The translations under genes were made by a program, and so were the position numbers. Of a DNA stretch of 64,000 nucleotides, positions 37,501 to 45,566 are shown piece by piece (position 1 is the stretch's first letter; each line of letters starts with the position of its first letter). The DNA is taken from assembly GCA_017961235.1 (NCBI GenBank), contig JAGCXQ010000049.1:124001-188000 (forward strand). The letters are read 5' to 3'. The DNA is from Clostridiales bacterium. GTDB lineage: Bacteria > Bacillota > Clostridia > Saccharofermentanales > Saccharofermentanaceae. Under the pieces are notes generated by a model, which saw nothing but the letters and a program-made list of their open reading frames with translations, was not told the DNA's origin and ran no database searches.

Positions 37501-37544
37501 CCGCCTGCCGGATAGATCTTTACAATGTCTTTTAGTTCTAGCAT
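34524..37544 (-). CDS. ABC exporter, fused ATPase and FtsX/MacB-like permease
   Basis: 1006 aa. Residues 1-225 are an ABC ATPase of the LolD/MacB class: Walker A GQSGCGKTTM, signature MSGGQMQRVA, Walker B IILADEPTGALDT. A Lys-rich linker leads to a first membrane helix near 280-300. A very large outer domain (about 560 residues) follows. Three final helices (about 875-995) form the FtsX permease half. The MarR gene directly upstream is probably its regulator. Likely roles are peptide or antibiotic efflux, or signalling; no sensor kinase is adjacent. Confidence 0.9.
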   Translation of the reverse strand: MLELKDIVKIYPAGGNPVEALKGVSLGFRDSEFVSILGQSGCGKTTMLNIIGGLDQYTSGDLIINGRSTKDYKDRDWDTYRNHTIGFVFQTYNLIPHQNVLANVEIALSLSGVSKKERRERAAEALRKVGLGDQLKKRPSEMSGGQMQRVAIARALVNDPDIILADEPTGALDTETSVQVMDILKEISKEKLVIMVTHNPELAEKYSTRIVRMLDGKITGDSAPFTEEEQKKAEKIAADVAAMDKKAKKEASKNEKKPSMSFFTSFSLSLKNLFTKKGRTILTSFAGSIGIIGIALIYSVSQGTHNFINDVQEDTISAYPLEIQAQTVDLSTLLNAFAGNEEQKTVHEKDAVYQKYRIYDMMNSLIAVETQENDLSSFKKYIEEERAKSDSKLSNALSGVQYSYNLNLAIYTKNIEGKIIHSDTNELMSALIGEYTKSMYNIDLSSMNTQNSQSSQLMSSSMTLWSELLPGKNGEATNPVTHKQYDVIYGRWPEKYDEIVLFLDENNELNDYTLYALGLKTEEEISTMMKSAMNKKPLEISDKHWSYEEICNLEFRSVLPSSCWNYDPSTGLYIDMRESEQGLQYLYDNGMTLKVVGIVRPNEDAVSTSHHGTIGYTHMLTEYIINESQNSDAVAAQLKSPKIDVTSGLPFKEEVAAVSVNEKAEYFRKFVSELDDQGKADMYVKVMSVPTEKQIQDYVDMSLSQLDRPTMEAMMLKQMTEEMGMDEATVKSYMAQMSDDDMKQVFAKGIREQFLKEYAAKIEKDLQTKSPAELSAALDKNMGNFDDAACAAFYDSILEFSPFTYDFNLIRLGSLDLDVPASIRLYANSFENKDTIVDCIDEYNQNVPELQKLKYTDYIGILMSSVTTIIDAITYVLIAFVAVSLVVSSIMIGVITLISVQERTKEIGILRSLGASKKNVSRMFNAETIIIGFTSGLLGVLITYLLLIPINIIVHNLTGLNNLTGVLPIVTAIILILISMFLTLIAGIIPSRSAAKKDPVVALRTE

Positions 37545-37588
37545 CTTTCTTCTGTCTCCATTTCCTTTAGATTATTATGCTTTGAAGA

Positions 37589-38044
37589 TTATTTGCTTTT
37601 CTTAGATTTGAGTTCCTGCTGTTCCACCTTATCAACGATCTGACTGATCTGACGGCAGCTGTCGATGAATTCCTTAATCTTTTCCACTCCGAAGTGATCC
37701 ACGATCGCACCCGAATAAAGAAGGATCTCGCGCTGCTGCTCCTGGAAAAGTGCTTTTCCGGAATCCGTGATCGCAACCATAACCTTTCTGCCGTCGGATG
37801 GATCCGTCCGCTTCTCGATCAGGCCTTTATCAGCCATTTTCTTCAGGAGAACCGCCACACGGGCCGTGCTGACATTCATGTATTCACTGATCTCTCCAGC
37901 GGTTACTTCATGATCGGAACACATAAGAAAACAGAGAACATTGCTGATCCCCATAGACTGAACGTCGAGTTTCTGTAGAAATTCCAAAGGATGAATACTA
38001 CTGAATTCCTGTAATAATTCAATTACTTCTTTCTCTGAAGCCAT
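37589..38044 (-). CDS. MarR-family transcriptional regulator
   Basis: 151 aa. The winged helix is at ISEYMNVSTARVAVLLKKMADKGLIEKRTDPSDGRKVMVAIT, with the DxRxxxV wing motif as DGRKVMV. Coiled terminal helices form the dimer. AGGAGTG precedes ATG 38044. It is 44 bases before the ABC exporter on the same strand, and a palindromic operator overlaps its promoter. It probably represses its own operon until a ligand, perhaps the exported compound, binds. Confidence 0.92.
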   Translation of the reverse strand: MASEKEVIELLQEFSSIHPLEFLQKLDVQSMGISNVLCFLMCSDHEVTAGEISEYMNVSTARVAVLLKKMADKGLIEKRTDPSDGRKVMVAITDSGKALFQEQQREILLYSGAIVDHFGVEKIKEFIDSCRQISQIVDKVEQQELKSKKSK

Positions 38045-38062
38045 TCTGTCACTCCTAAATTG

Positions 38063-38104
38063 CTAACTGGGTTAGATTATATTCTTTCCGACAGAATAGT
38101 TCAA
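38063..38104 (-). promoter_or_regulatory. MarR operon promoter and operator
   Basis: On the minus strand TTGAAC (38104-38099) and TATAAT (38081-38076) are 17 bases apart. The perfect palindrome CTAAC-cca-GTTAG (38075-38063) lies directly after the -10, over the start of transcription. This is a typical autoregulatory MarR site. Confidence 0.75.
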
Positions 38105-38148
38105 TGCGCAAATACACAGAAATAAGCAAACGTTTTTTGAATTCTTTG

Positions 38149-39504
38149 TTACTTATTATCAGAAGTCTTATCGGACGGAGTATCCATTTTCTTTAAAGGA
38201 GTACCGTTCTTCAGGTGGTCCATCCACTTACGGATCTGGACTTCATAGCCGAGATTTCCCGGTTCATAGTACTTCGTCCCGACCATCTCATCCGGCAGGA
38301 ACTGCATATCCACATAGTGCTCCGGATAATCGTGAGCATACTTATATCCGACAGAATACCCCATATCGAGCATCCCTTTAGCCGGAGCATTACGAAGATG
38401 CATCGGCACCTCACCGGTACGCTTATTCGCCACATCGGCGAGAGCTTTGTCGATCGCAAGATAGGAACTGTTTGATTTCGGGCTTGTGGCCACCGTTACG
38501 GCTGCTTCTGCAAGCAGAATTCTGGCTTCCGGCATTCCGACGGCCATCACGCCCTGATAGGCGGCCATCGCGACCAGGATCGCATTCGGATTGGCCATAC
38601 CAACGTCTTCTGAAGAACAAATCAGTATGCGTCTTGCAAGGAATTCAATATCTTCACCGGAATGAAGTGCTCTGGCCAGATAAAAGATCGCCGCATCCGG
38701 ATCACTTCCACGCATAGACTTGATCATGGCGGAGATATTATCATAATGGCTCTCCCCGTCCGTATCAAAGGCAAGAGAACGCTTCTGCATGCAGTCCTGC
38801 ATGATCTCTTCATCGATCGTAATGGTCCCCTTCTCATCCGGAGGCGTCGTAATATACGCAAGTTCCAGAGAACGAAGCGCGATACGGGCATCCCCGTTAC
38901 AGAGGTCGGCAATATAAGCCAGTGTGCGGTCGGAGATCTCGATCGGTTCATTACCAAGGCCGCGCTCTTTATCATTTAGCGCCTGCTTTAAGATAGCAAT
39001 GATATTCTCATCGGTAAGAGGCTTTAACGAAAGGACCGTCGATCGGGAGATAAGTGCTTTATTCACCTCGAAGAAAGGATTCTCCGTGGTCGCACCGATC
39101 AGGATGACAGTTCCGTCTTCCACATGCGGCAGAAGCGCATCCTGCTGCATCTTATTGAAACGATGGATCTCATCTACGAAAAGCACTACCCTTCCGTTCG
39201 GGGTCAGGATCGGGTTCTTCGCATCTTCCACGATACGTTTGATGTCGGAAACGCCTGCCGTCACGGCATTGATACGCTCGAATTTGGCAGATGTCGTATG
39301 TGCGATAAGTCTTGCAAGTGCGGTCTTTCCTGTTCCCGGAGGACCAAAAAGGATGATAGAGGACAGCCGGTCTGCCTCGATCATCCTTCTTAACATTTTT
39401 CCTTCACCGAGGATGTGCTCCTGGCCGATATATTCGGACAAAGAACGAGGCGCCATGCGGAATGCTAAAGGTTCTCTCTTTTTGTATTCCTCATTGGCGC
39501 CCAT
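38149..39504 (-). CDS. rarA: Replication-associated recombination protein A (RarA/MgsA)
   Basis: 451 aa. This AAA+ ATPase acts at stalled forks together with SSB. Walker A is GPPGTGKTALAR, Walker B VVLFVDEIHRFN, sensor 1 GATTENPFFEVN. The C-terminal helical domain (MRGSDPDAAIFYLARALHSG, RRILICSSEDVGMANP) is diagnostic of RarA. GAGGAAC precedes ATG 39504. Its neighbours are glyA upstream and marR downstream. Confidence 0.95.
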   Translation of the reverse strand: MGANEEYKKREPLAFRMAPRSLSEYIGQEHILGEGKMLRRMIEADRLSSIILFGPPGTGKTALARLIAHTTSAKFERINAVTAGVSDIKRIVEDAKNPILTPNGRVVLFVDEIHRFNKMQQDALLPHVEDGTVILIGATTENPFFEVNKALISRSTVLSLKPLTDENIIAILKQALNDKERGLGNEPIEISDRTLAYIADLCNGDARIALRSLELAYITTPPDEKGTITIDEEIMQDCMQKRSLAFDTDGESHYDNISAMIKSMRGSDPDAAIFYLARALHSGEDIEFLARRILICSSEDVGMANPNAILVAMAAYQGVMAVGMPEARILLAEAAVTVATSPKSNSSYLAIDKALADVANKRTGEVPMHLRNAPAKGMLDMGYSVGYKYAHDYPEHYVDMQFLPDEMVGTKYYEPGNLGYEVQIRKWMDHLKNGTPLKKMDTPSDKTSDNK

Positions 39505-39559
39505 ATTAATCGTTCCTCTTTATCTTTCCGTGATCGGTTACAACCGGATCCGAAAAGAA

Positions 39560-40804
39560 TTAGTACTTCATATCCGGATAGAGCGGATACTTAGATGTCA
39601 GGCCGGCAACTGCAGCCTTGATGTCTTCTTTAGATTCTTCGAAGGAGAAGATAGACTTCGCGATGCAGTCAGCGATAACGTCCATATCCTCTTCTTTCAT
39701 TCCACGAGCGGAAGCAGCTGCTGTACCGACACGCACACCGGATGTTACGAACGGCTTTTCCGGATCGAAAGGAATGGTGTTCTTGTTTGCTGTGATGTTT
39801 ACATCATCCAGACGGAGCTGCAGTTCCTTACCTGTAACGCCTGTACCACGAAGGTCGATGAGCATCAGGTGATTCTCTGTACCGCCGGAAACGAGGTTAA
39901 CGCCTCTCTTCATCAGGCCGTCTGCCAGAGCAGCTGCATTCTTAACGATCTGTCCCTGATAAGCACGGAACTCATCAGAAAGAGCTTCTTTAAAAGCAAC
40001 CGCCTTTGCAGCTATGATGTGCATCAGAGGTCCGCCCTGCTGGCCCGGGAATACTGCGGAATCGATCTTCTTCGCATATTCTTCCTTGCACATGATGATA
40101 CCGCCACGAGGACCTCTCAGTGTCTTATGTGTAGTTGTGGTTACGAAATCAGCATACGGAACCGGGTTCGGATGAAGTCCTGCAGCAACCAGACCTGCGA
40201 TATGAGCCATATCTACGAAGAGGTATGCACCAACAGCGTCTGCGATCTCACGGAACTTCTTGAAATCAATGATTCTCGGATAAGCGGAAGCACCGGCAAC
40301 GATGACCTTCGGCTTAACTTCCTTAGCGATCTCGAGGATCTTATCATAGTTAAGTGTCTGTGTCTCAGGATCTACCTGATAGAACTCGGACTGATATGTA
40401 CGTCCGGAAACATTCAGTTTCATACCATGTGTCAGGTGACCGCCGTGGGAAAGATCCATACCGAGGATCTTATCGCCCGGCTCGAGGATAGCGAAGTAAA
40501 CCGCTGTGTTTGCCTGAGCACCGGAGTGCGGCTGTACGTTTACATGCTCTGCACCGAAGAGTTTCTTTGCTCTTTCGATAGCCAGGGACTCAACGATATC
40601 GACATACTCACAACCGCCGTAATATCTTTTTCCCGGGTATCCCTCAGCGTACTTGTTCGTTAAAGGAGAACCAGCTGCCTCAAGAACAGCCTCTGTTACG
40701 AAGTTCTCAGATGCGATCAGCTCAATCTTATTGCGCTGACGCTCCACTTCCTGTGTTATCGCCTGAAATACCTCAGGATCTTCCGCTTTGATATGTTCAA
40801 ACAT
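39560..40804 (-). CDS. glyA: Serine hydroxymethyltransferase
   Basis: 414 aa, the family's usual length. It interconverts serine and glycine and supplies 5,10-methylene-THF. PLP-binding lysine is in [13 protein letters not shown]; other motifs are [29 protein letters not shown] and [21 protein letters not shown] precedes ATG 40804. The 100 bases upstream (40805-40904) show no clear regulatory hairpin. No glycine or purine riboswitch was seen. Confidence 0.97.
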   Translation of the reverse strand: MFEHIKAEDPEVFQAITQEVERQRNKIELIASENFVTEAVLEAAGSPLTNKYAEGYPGKRYYGGCEYVDIVESLAIERAKKLFGAEHVNVQPHSGAQANTAVYFAILEPGDKILGMDLSHGGHLTHGMKLNVSGRTYQSEFYQVDPETQTLNYDKILEIAKEVKPKVIVAGASAYPRIIDFKKFREIADAVGAYLFVDMAHIAGLVAAGLHPNPVPYADFVTTTTHKTLRGPRGGIIMCKEEYAKKIDSAVFPGQQGGPLMHIIAAKAVAFKEALSDEFRAYQGQIVKNAAALADGLMKRGVNLVSGGTENHLMLIDLRGTGVTGKELQLRLDDVNITANKNTIPFDPEKPFVTSGVRVGTAAASARGMKEEDMDVIADCIAKSIFSFEESKEDIKAAVAGLTSKYPLYPDMKY

Positions 40805-40904
40805 GGGATACCTCCAACAATGTGATACAAAATTACCCTAATATCATACCGAAATAATCCCCTATCGTAAAGAGAAAAACAGAGTGAATCTGCACAAATA
40901 AAGC

Positions 40905-42089
40905 TTATTTTTTCTCGAGTACGCCCATTATTCTATTTCCGCATACTTGACAGGTGTAGTCCTCATCTACGGCTCCGGTGATCGGCGATGCGCAGGACGG
41001 GCAGGTATCTTTGACGATCTTTTTCGCAAGGGCTACATCCATCTGTCCGTCATGCACTTCGAGCGTACAGTTGGAAAGATATCCGTTTTTCAGGGCTCCT
41101 CTGACACGACGCATCTTTCCTTTTCCCTTTGCCTTAATAGACGGGATCTCTTCTGTCGGGATAAACGGGTGTTCATTCTTTGAGAAGAATATCGCACAGG
41201 ATTCCGCCTCGGAAACAAAGAAGAACTTATAAAGCCTTCTTAGCGCAAGCACGATAAGAATGATGATCAGGACAGAGGCAAAGAGGATAAGTTTAATGAG
41301 CTCTGTATGAACAGCATCTACGGACAATATATTATTACTGGAATCAAAGATCTGCTTTCTGATGTACTCTTTGTTATTGTAATTAGAAAGACTGTCTGCA
41401 ATCATAAATCCGCAGATAGCGACTACTCCAAGACCGACAACCAGAAGAACCAGGAAAAGTTTCTTCTTCAGATCCAGGTTCTTACCCTCATAAAAAGCCG
41501 GACGATTATGACCTTTCTTTACGTCACTGGAAATGCTATAAAAGCGGTCTCCGGCGAGGACCTTGGCAAAAACATCTGAACTGCCGCAGTAATTACATAC
41601 TCCGACAAAATAATCCTTCTTCTCTACCGGAGCGCCACAGTTTTTACATTCACAGAGCGTTTTCTTACTGAAGAGTTCGATCACTTTACGGCCTTCATCG
41701 GACACAAAGGAATACTTCTTCATGTATATAAAGCGGAAGAAGAAAAGTTCCAGTGCGACGAAAAATACAGGCTTTCCGGATGCTTTTGCAAGATCACTAA
41801 AAGAGATCCGGCCGTAGAGGGATCCCTCAAAATAGCTCGAATAAAAACGGGCATCACCCATAAGTTTCCTGGAAAGAAAAACGATCAGGACAAAAGCCGT
41901 TCCCATGATCGCCCAGTCGATCGCTCCGGGCATAGATTTCGCATGAAGTGCCGTGTTCAGATCATTTCTATAGTAGATCAGAAGATCAGAGATAAGGTAA
42001 ATTCCGGCAAAAAGGAAGAAAACGCCAGCGATAAACAGCAGTACATTCTTCACTTTCAGGAATTTCATGACGCCATTACGCAAATACAT
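40905..42089 (-). CDS. Unrecognised membrane protein with two zinc ribbons
   Basis: 394 aa, no known family recognised. Two hydrophobic helices lie near the N terminus (about 14-34, 49-65) and two more in the middle (about 210-232, 262-282). Two four-cysteine ribbons face the cytoplasm: CKNCGAPVEKKDYFVGVCNYCG (residues about 149-170) and CPSCAS with CQVCG at the extreme C terminus. The first start (42089, after a GCAGG site) is used; ATG 42068 is possible. It follows the AIR-synthase-like gene by 15 bases, so it is probably in one operon with it and thiI. Confidence 0.68.
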   Translation of the reverse strand: MYLRNGVMKFLKVKNVLLFIAGVFFLFAGIYLISDLLIYYRNDLNTALHAKSMPGAIDWAIMGTAFVLIVFLSRKLMGDARFYSSYFEGSLYGRISFSDLAKASGKPVFFVALELFFFRFIYMKKYSFVSDEGRKVIELFSKKTLCECKNCGAPVEKKDYFVGVCNYCGSSDVFAKVLAGDRFYSISSDVKKGHNRPAFYEGKNLDLKKKLFLVLLVVGLGVVAICGFMIADSLSNYNNKEYIRKQIFDSSNNILSVDAVHTELIKLILFASVLIIILIVLALRRLYKFFFVSEAESCAIFFSKNEHPFIPTEEIPSIKAKGKGKMRRVRGALKNGYLSNCTLEVHDGQMDVALAKKIVKDTCPSCASPITGAVDEDYTCQVCGNRIMGVLEKK

Positions 42090-42104
42090 ACATCATGCCT
42101 GCTT

Positions 42105-43127
42105 TCACATCTTATAGAGTTCGTCCGTTTGTGGAGGAAGGAATTCGATTTCTTTCCCATTTACATCGGTAAGATGAAACTCTTTTTCGGTAAAAGCACC
42201 GATCACGCAGGCGGGAATGCCCTTCTTCTCCATCGCTTCCAGCGTCTTTTCGGGCTCATTTGTAGCAACCAGGATAGAACCGGAAGAGATCAGTCGGTAC
42301 GGATCGATATCCATCGCATCACAGATCGCTTTGGTACAGGGAGCGACCGGCACTTTAGAAAGATCGACAGAAACACCGATACCGGAAAAGTCCGCCATCT
42401 CATATGCGGCACCAAGAACACCGCCCTCAGTAACATCGTGCATCAGATGTGTCGCACTATATGCGATTCCTCTGGAGTTCACTCTTCCCTCTTTATCCGT
42501 GACAGAACAAGCAGTAACACCATCTTCGACAACGCTGATCTTATGGATAAAGGTCTTTGCTTCCGCGATAAGATCATCTGCGACTTTTCCGCAAAGCCGG
42601 TCTTCGTGCTCCATAGAAGCGATCCAGGTACCCTCGATCCCGGCTGTTTTCGTCATGATCAAAGCATCCCCGGGCATCGCTACACCGCTCGGAACCGGAG
42701 AATTCTTATCCGCAATACCAAATGCAGTGGTGATCACGATAAAACGGTTTACGCTATCGCTTACTTCCGTATGGCCGCCTACGATATCGACACCAAGTGC
42801 TTTTGCAGTGGAAGAAGCCTGCTCCACGATATGGATAACGTCTTCCTTGGTACAGTCCGGAGGAGCGATCAGGACAGTTAGGATCGCCGAAGGACGGATA
42901 CCGCAGGCCGCAATATCATTACAGGAAACATGTATAGAAAGCGCGCCGGACTGCATACCGCCGGCAGTAATAGGATCTGAAGATGTGACAAGGAGCTTGT
43001 CTCCAAGATCGAGCCAGGCACAGTCTGCTCCGATATTCGCACCGATCAGGGTTCTTTCCGAGAGCTTCGGAAGGCGCGAAAGAACAATCTCTTTGAGTTC
43101 TTCGTTAGTAAGTTTACCGATACGCAT
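42105..43127 (-). CDS. AIR-synthase-superfamily protein of unknown substrate (PurM/SelD/ThiL/HypE fold)
   Basis: 340 aa. The PurM-like ATP-binding half shows GANIGADCAWLDLGD, the D-P-I-T segment TSSDPITAG and the helix IHVSCNDIAACGIRPSAIL. The second half has VGGHTEVSDS and the Gly-rich HDVTEGGVLGA. These features mean a phosphate-activating enzyme of the PurM/ThiL/SelD/HypE group. It lacks the C-terminal Cys that HypE needs, and no hyp or pur genes are near. AAGGAGC supports ATG 43127. It is downstream of thiI and a cysteine desulfurase, so a sulfur- or selenium-related role is conceivable. Confidence 0.75.
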   Translation of the reverse strand: MRIGKLTNEELKEIVLSRLPKLSERTLIGANIGADCAWLDLGDKLLVTSSDPITAGGMQSGALSIHVSCNDIAACGIRPSAILTVLIAPPDCTKEDVIHIVEQASSTAKALGVDIVGGHTEVSDSVNRFIVITTAFGIADKNSPVPSGVAMPGDALIMTKTAGIEGTWIASMEHEDRLCGKVADDLIAEAKTFIHKISVVEDGVTACSVTDKEGRVNSRGIAYSATHLMHDVTEGGVLGAAYEMADFSGIGVSVDLSKVPVAPCTKAICDAMDIDPYRLISSGSILVATNEPEKTLEAMEKKGIPACVIGAFTEKEFHLTDVNGKEIEFLPPQTDELYKM

Positions 43128-43157
43128 AAACTGCTCCTTTCGCGACAAGAACAAGAA

Positions 43158-44381
43158 TCAGTTCTTGGATGTACGCTCGATCTTATAAGTCTCGATGCCT
43201 TCTACGCCCTGCTTTACAAGAGCTTCGATATCGAGGTTTGCTTCCGCTTCCACGATATGCTTCTTCTGCGGATGAGTCTTCGGATGCTTCGCAACAAAGA
43301 CGGTGCAGCAGTCTTCATATGGAAGGATAGATGTCTCAAAAGCACAGATACGGCGGGAGATGTTACAGGTCTCTTCTTTATCCAGACCGATCAGCGGACG
43401 GAAGACAGGCATGGTCTTTACGACTTCATTCGTGATCTGGATCGCCTCGATGGTCTGACTGGCGACCTGACCCAGAGATTCTCCGGTGATCAGGCACTTA
43501 CAGCCCTGCTTATTCGCAAGTTCTTCCGCGATCTCGAACATGATACGTCTCATCGTGATCGTCAGCATATCCTGCGGGCTGTTCTTATAAAGATTCAGCT
43601 GGATATCCGTGAAATTACATACATGCAGCAGGATCGTACCGGAATACTGGGATACGATACGTGCCAGATCCTTAACCTTCTCAAGTGCACGTTCACTCGT
43701 GTACGGGTAGGAATGGAAATAGATCGCTTCGAGCTGCATACCGCGGGAAGCCATCATATAACCGGCAACCGGGCTGTCGATACCGCCGGAAAGAAGGAGC
43801 ATACCCTTCCCTGCTGTTCCGACCGGAAGACCTCTATGGCCCTCGATCTTCTCACTATATACATACATCTCTTCTCTGACTTCTACATAGATCGTGAAAT
43901 CAGGCTCATGAACATTTACAGTCAGTTCAGGATGGGATGTCAGGATCACTTCACCCACATCCGCGCAGATCTCGGGAGATGCCAGCGGGAAGCGCTTATC
44001 GCCGCGCTTACTCTCGACCTTGAATGTCTTATAATCATGCTCGGCAAGAATATCTTCCGTAAGCTTTAACGCCTGTTCCTTGATGGTCTCCATATCACCG
44101 GAGAACTTGCGAACTAGACTTGCGGAAACCAGGCCGAAGACCTGAGTGACTGCATTAAGTACCAGTTCCGCGGTTTCTTTATCTTCCAGGACGTCCGGAT
44201 TTACATCCTTCGGCTCGATCCAGATACGGGACTGGCTCTGTACTATGGAAAAAGCACCGTATTCCTTTAATCTCCAGCGCATATTATCCATAAGCTGGCG
44301 CTCAAACTTGCCGCGGTTCAATCCCTTCAGTGCGATCTCACCCATTCTGGCCAAAATAATCGTACGGTAAGAATTACTCAT
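43158..44381 (-). CDS. thiI: tRNA 4-thiouridine synthase ThiI
   Basis: 407 aa. ThiI adenylates U8 of tRNA and transfers sulfur to it, and can serve thiazole synthesis. An N-terminal ferredoxin-like/THUMP region is followed by the PP-loop domain with LLLSGGIDSPVAGYMM. The short form has no rhodanese domain, so sulfur must come from a dedicated desulfurase; the gene 12 bases upstream encodes one, as in Bacillus. AGGAGATAAAA precedes ATG 44381. Confidence 0.95.
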   Translation of the reverse strand: MSNSYRTIILARMGEIALKGLNRGKFERQLMDNMRWRLKEYGAFSIVQSQSRIWIEPKDVNPDVLEDKETAELVLNAVTQVFGLVSASLVRKFSGDMETIKEQALKLTEDILAEHDYKTFKVESKRGDKRFPLASPEICADVGEVILTSHPELTVNVHEPDFTIYVEVREEMYVYSEKIEGHRGLPVGTAGKGMLLLSGGIDSPVAGYMMASRGMQLEAIYFHSYPYTSERALEKVKDLARIVSQYSGTILLHVCNFTDIQLNLYKNSPQDMLTITMRRIMFEIAEELANKQGCKCLITGESLGQVASQTIEAIQITNEVVKTMPVFRPLIGLDKEETCNISRRICAFETSILPYEDCCTVFVAKHPKTHPQKKHIVEAEANLDIEALVKQGVEGIETYKIERTSKN

Positions 44382-44393
44382 TTTTATCTCCTG

Positions 44394-45533
44394 TTACACT
44401 TTATATTTCTCGTAGATCTCGTGGATCGCTGTGATCGCCGTATCCATTTCTTCCTTCGTGTTAAACCTGCTGAAGCTGAAACGGACGGCATTCTGCGCGA
44501 TCTCCCGCCTGATCCCCATCTCGGAAAGCACATAGCTTACTGCCTTGGATTTACTGGAACAGGCCGACACGGTCGATACATAGATCTCTTTTTCCTCTAA
44601 ACAGTGTAACATGGTTTCGGACTGAAAAGACGGAAAAGATACATTTAATACGTAAGGAAGTGCATCTTCAGGAGATAAGATAGTCGCGCCAAGCTCTTGA
44701 AGCTCCGTTGCGAACTGGTCACGAAGAGCTGTCATCCTCTCGAGATTTTCATCGATATTCTCCACTGCTTTTTCAAGTGCCAATGTAAAAGCACTTGCCA
44801 GATACGGGCTCTGCGTTCCGGATCTCATTCCCTTCTGCTGGCCGCCGCCGATAATAAGCGGCTGCACACGGACGCCCGACTTAATATAAAGAAGTCCGAA
44901 TCCTTTCAGTGCATGGATCTTATGACCGGAAAAAGAAGCCATATCCACACCCATACGGGATAGTGCTATCGGAAGTTTACCAAGAGACTGGACACAATCA
45001 AGATGTATCTTCGTATTTCTGTTCTTTTTATTTCGGATCGCGACGATATCTGCAAGAGGCAAAATACTTCCGGATTCATTATTTACATGTGTAAAGGTAA
45101 GAAGCGCGGTGTTTCCGTCAAGTTCTTTTTCCAAAGCATCAAGATCCGGTTTACCGTCGGATAGTACCGGAAGATAACAGATCTCGTACCCTTCCTTTTC
45201 AAGACGCGACAGAGATTCCAGAGACGCTTTATGCTCTGTTTTTGTGGAAATGATCTTCTTTCCGGCTCTCGGGTTCTGATGCACATATCCCATGATCGAG
45301 GTATTGACCGACTCGGAACCACATGAGGTAAAGAACAGTTCTTCTTTCTTACAGGACAGAAGTTTACTTATTTTATCCGCGCTCTCGTTTAAGTCTCTTT
45401 CTGCAAGTACGCCAAGGCGGTGGAGAGATCCCGGGTTTCCGAAAGACTCCTCACCGCTTAGGGTTTCATAGACCAAACGAGCCACTTCGGGAAGTGGCTT
45501 CGTGGTGGCACTATTGTCAAAATAAATGCTCAT
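44394..45533 (-). CDS. Cysteine desulfurase partnered with ThiI (copy 2)
   Basis: 379 aa. PLP enzyme of the NifS group: DNSATTKPLPEVA at the N terminus, PLP lysine in SFSGHKIHALKGFG, active Cys in STVSACSSKSKAVSYVL. Its adjacency to thiI fits the NifZ-type desulfurase that hands sulfur directly to rhodanese-less ThiI. It differs throughout from the copy at 33278-34408. AAGGAAA precedes ATG 45533. Confidence 0.92.
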   Translation of the reverse strand: MSIYFDNSATTKPLPEVARLVYETLSGEESFGNPGSLHRLGVLAERDLNESADKISKLLSCKKEELFFTSCGSESVNTSIMGYVHQNPRAGKKIISTKTEHKASLESLSRLEKEGYEICYLPVLSDGKPDLDALEKELDGNTALLTFTHVNNESGSILPLADIVAIRNKKNRNTKIHLDCVQSLGKLPIALSRMGVDMASFSGHKIHALKGFGLLYIKSGVRVQPLIIGGGQQKGMRSGTQSPYLASAFTLALEKAVENIDENLERMTALRDQFATELQELGATILSPEDALPYVLNVSFPSFQSETMLHCLEEKEIYVSTVSACSSKSKAVSYVLSEMGIRREIAQNAVRFSFSRFNTKEEMDTAITAIHEIYEKYKV

Positions 45534-45566
45534 AGTATTTCCTTACAGGTCCTTCTAGCAAAAGGA

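Noticed and set aside
38924..40663. 579-codon open frame opposite rarA and glyA
   Set aside because: It spans parts of two conserved genes on the other strand and encodes no recognisable domain.
42105..43127. HypE hydrogenase maturation protein
   Set aside because: The fold fits, but the C-terminal Cys needed to carry the cyanide group is missing and there are no hyp genes.
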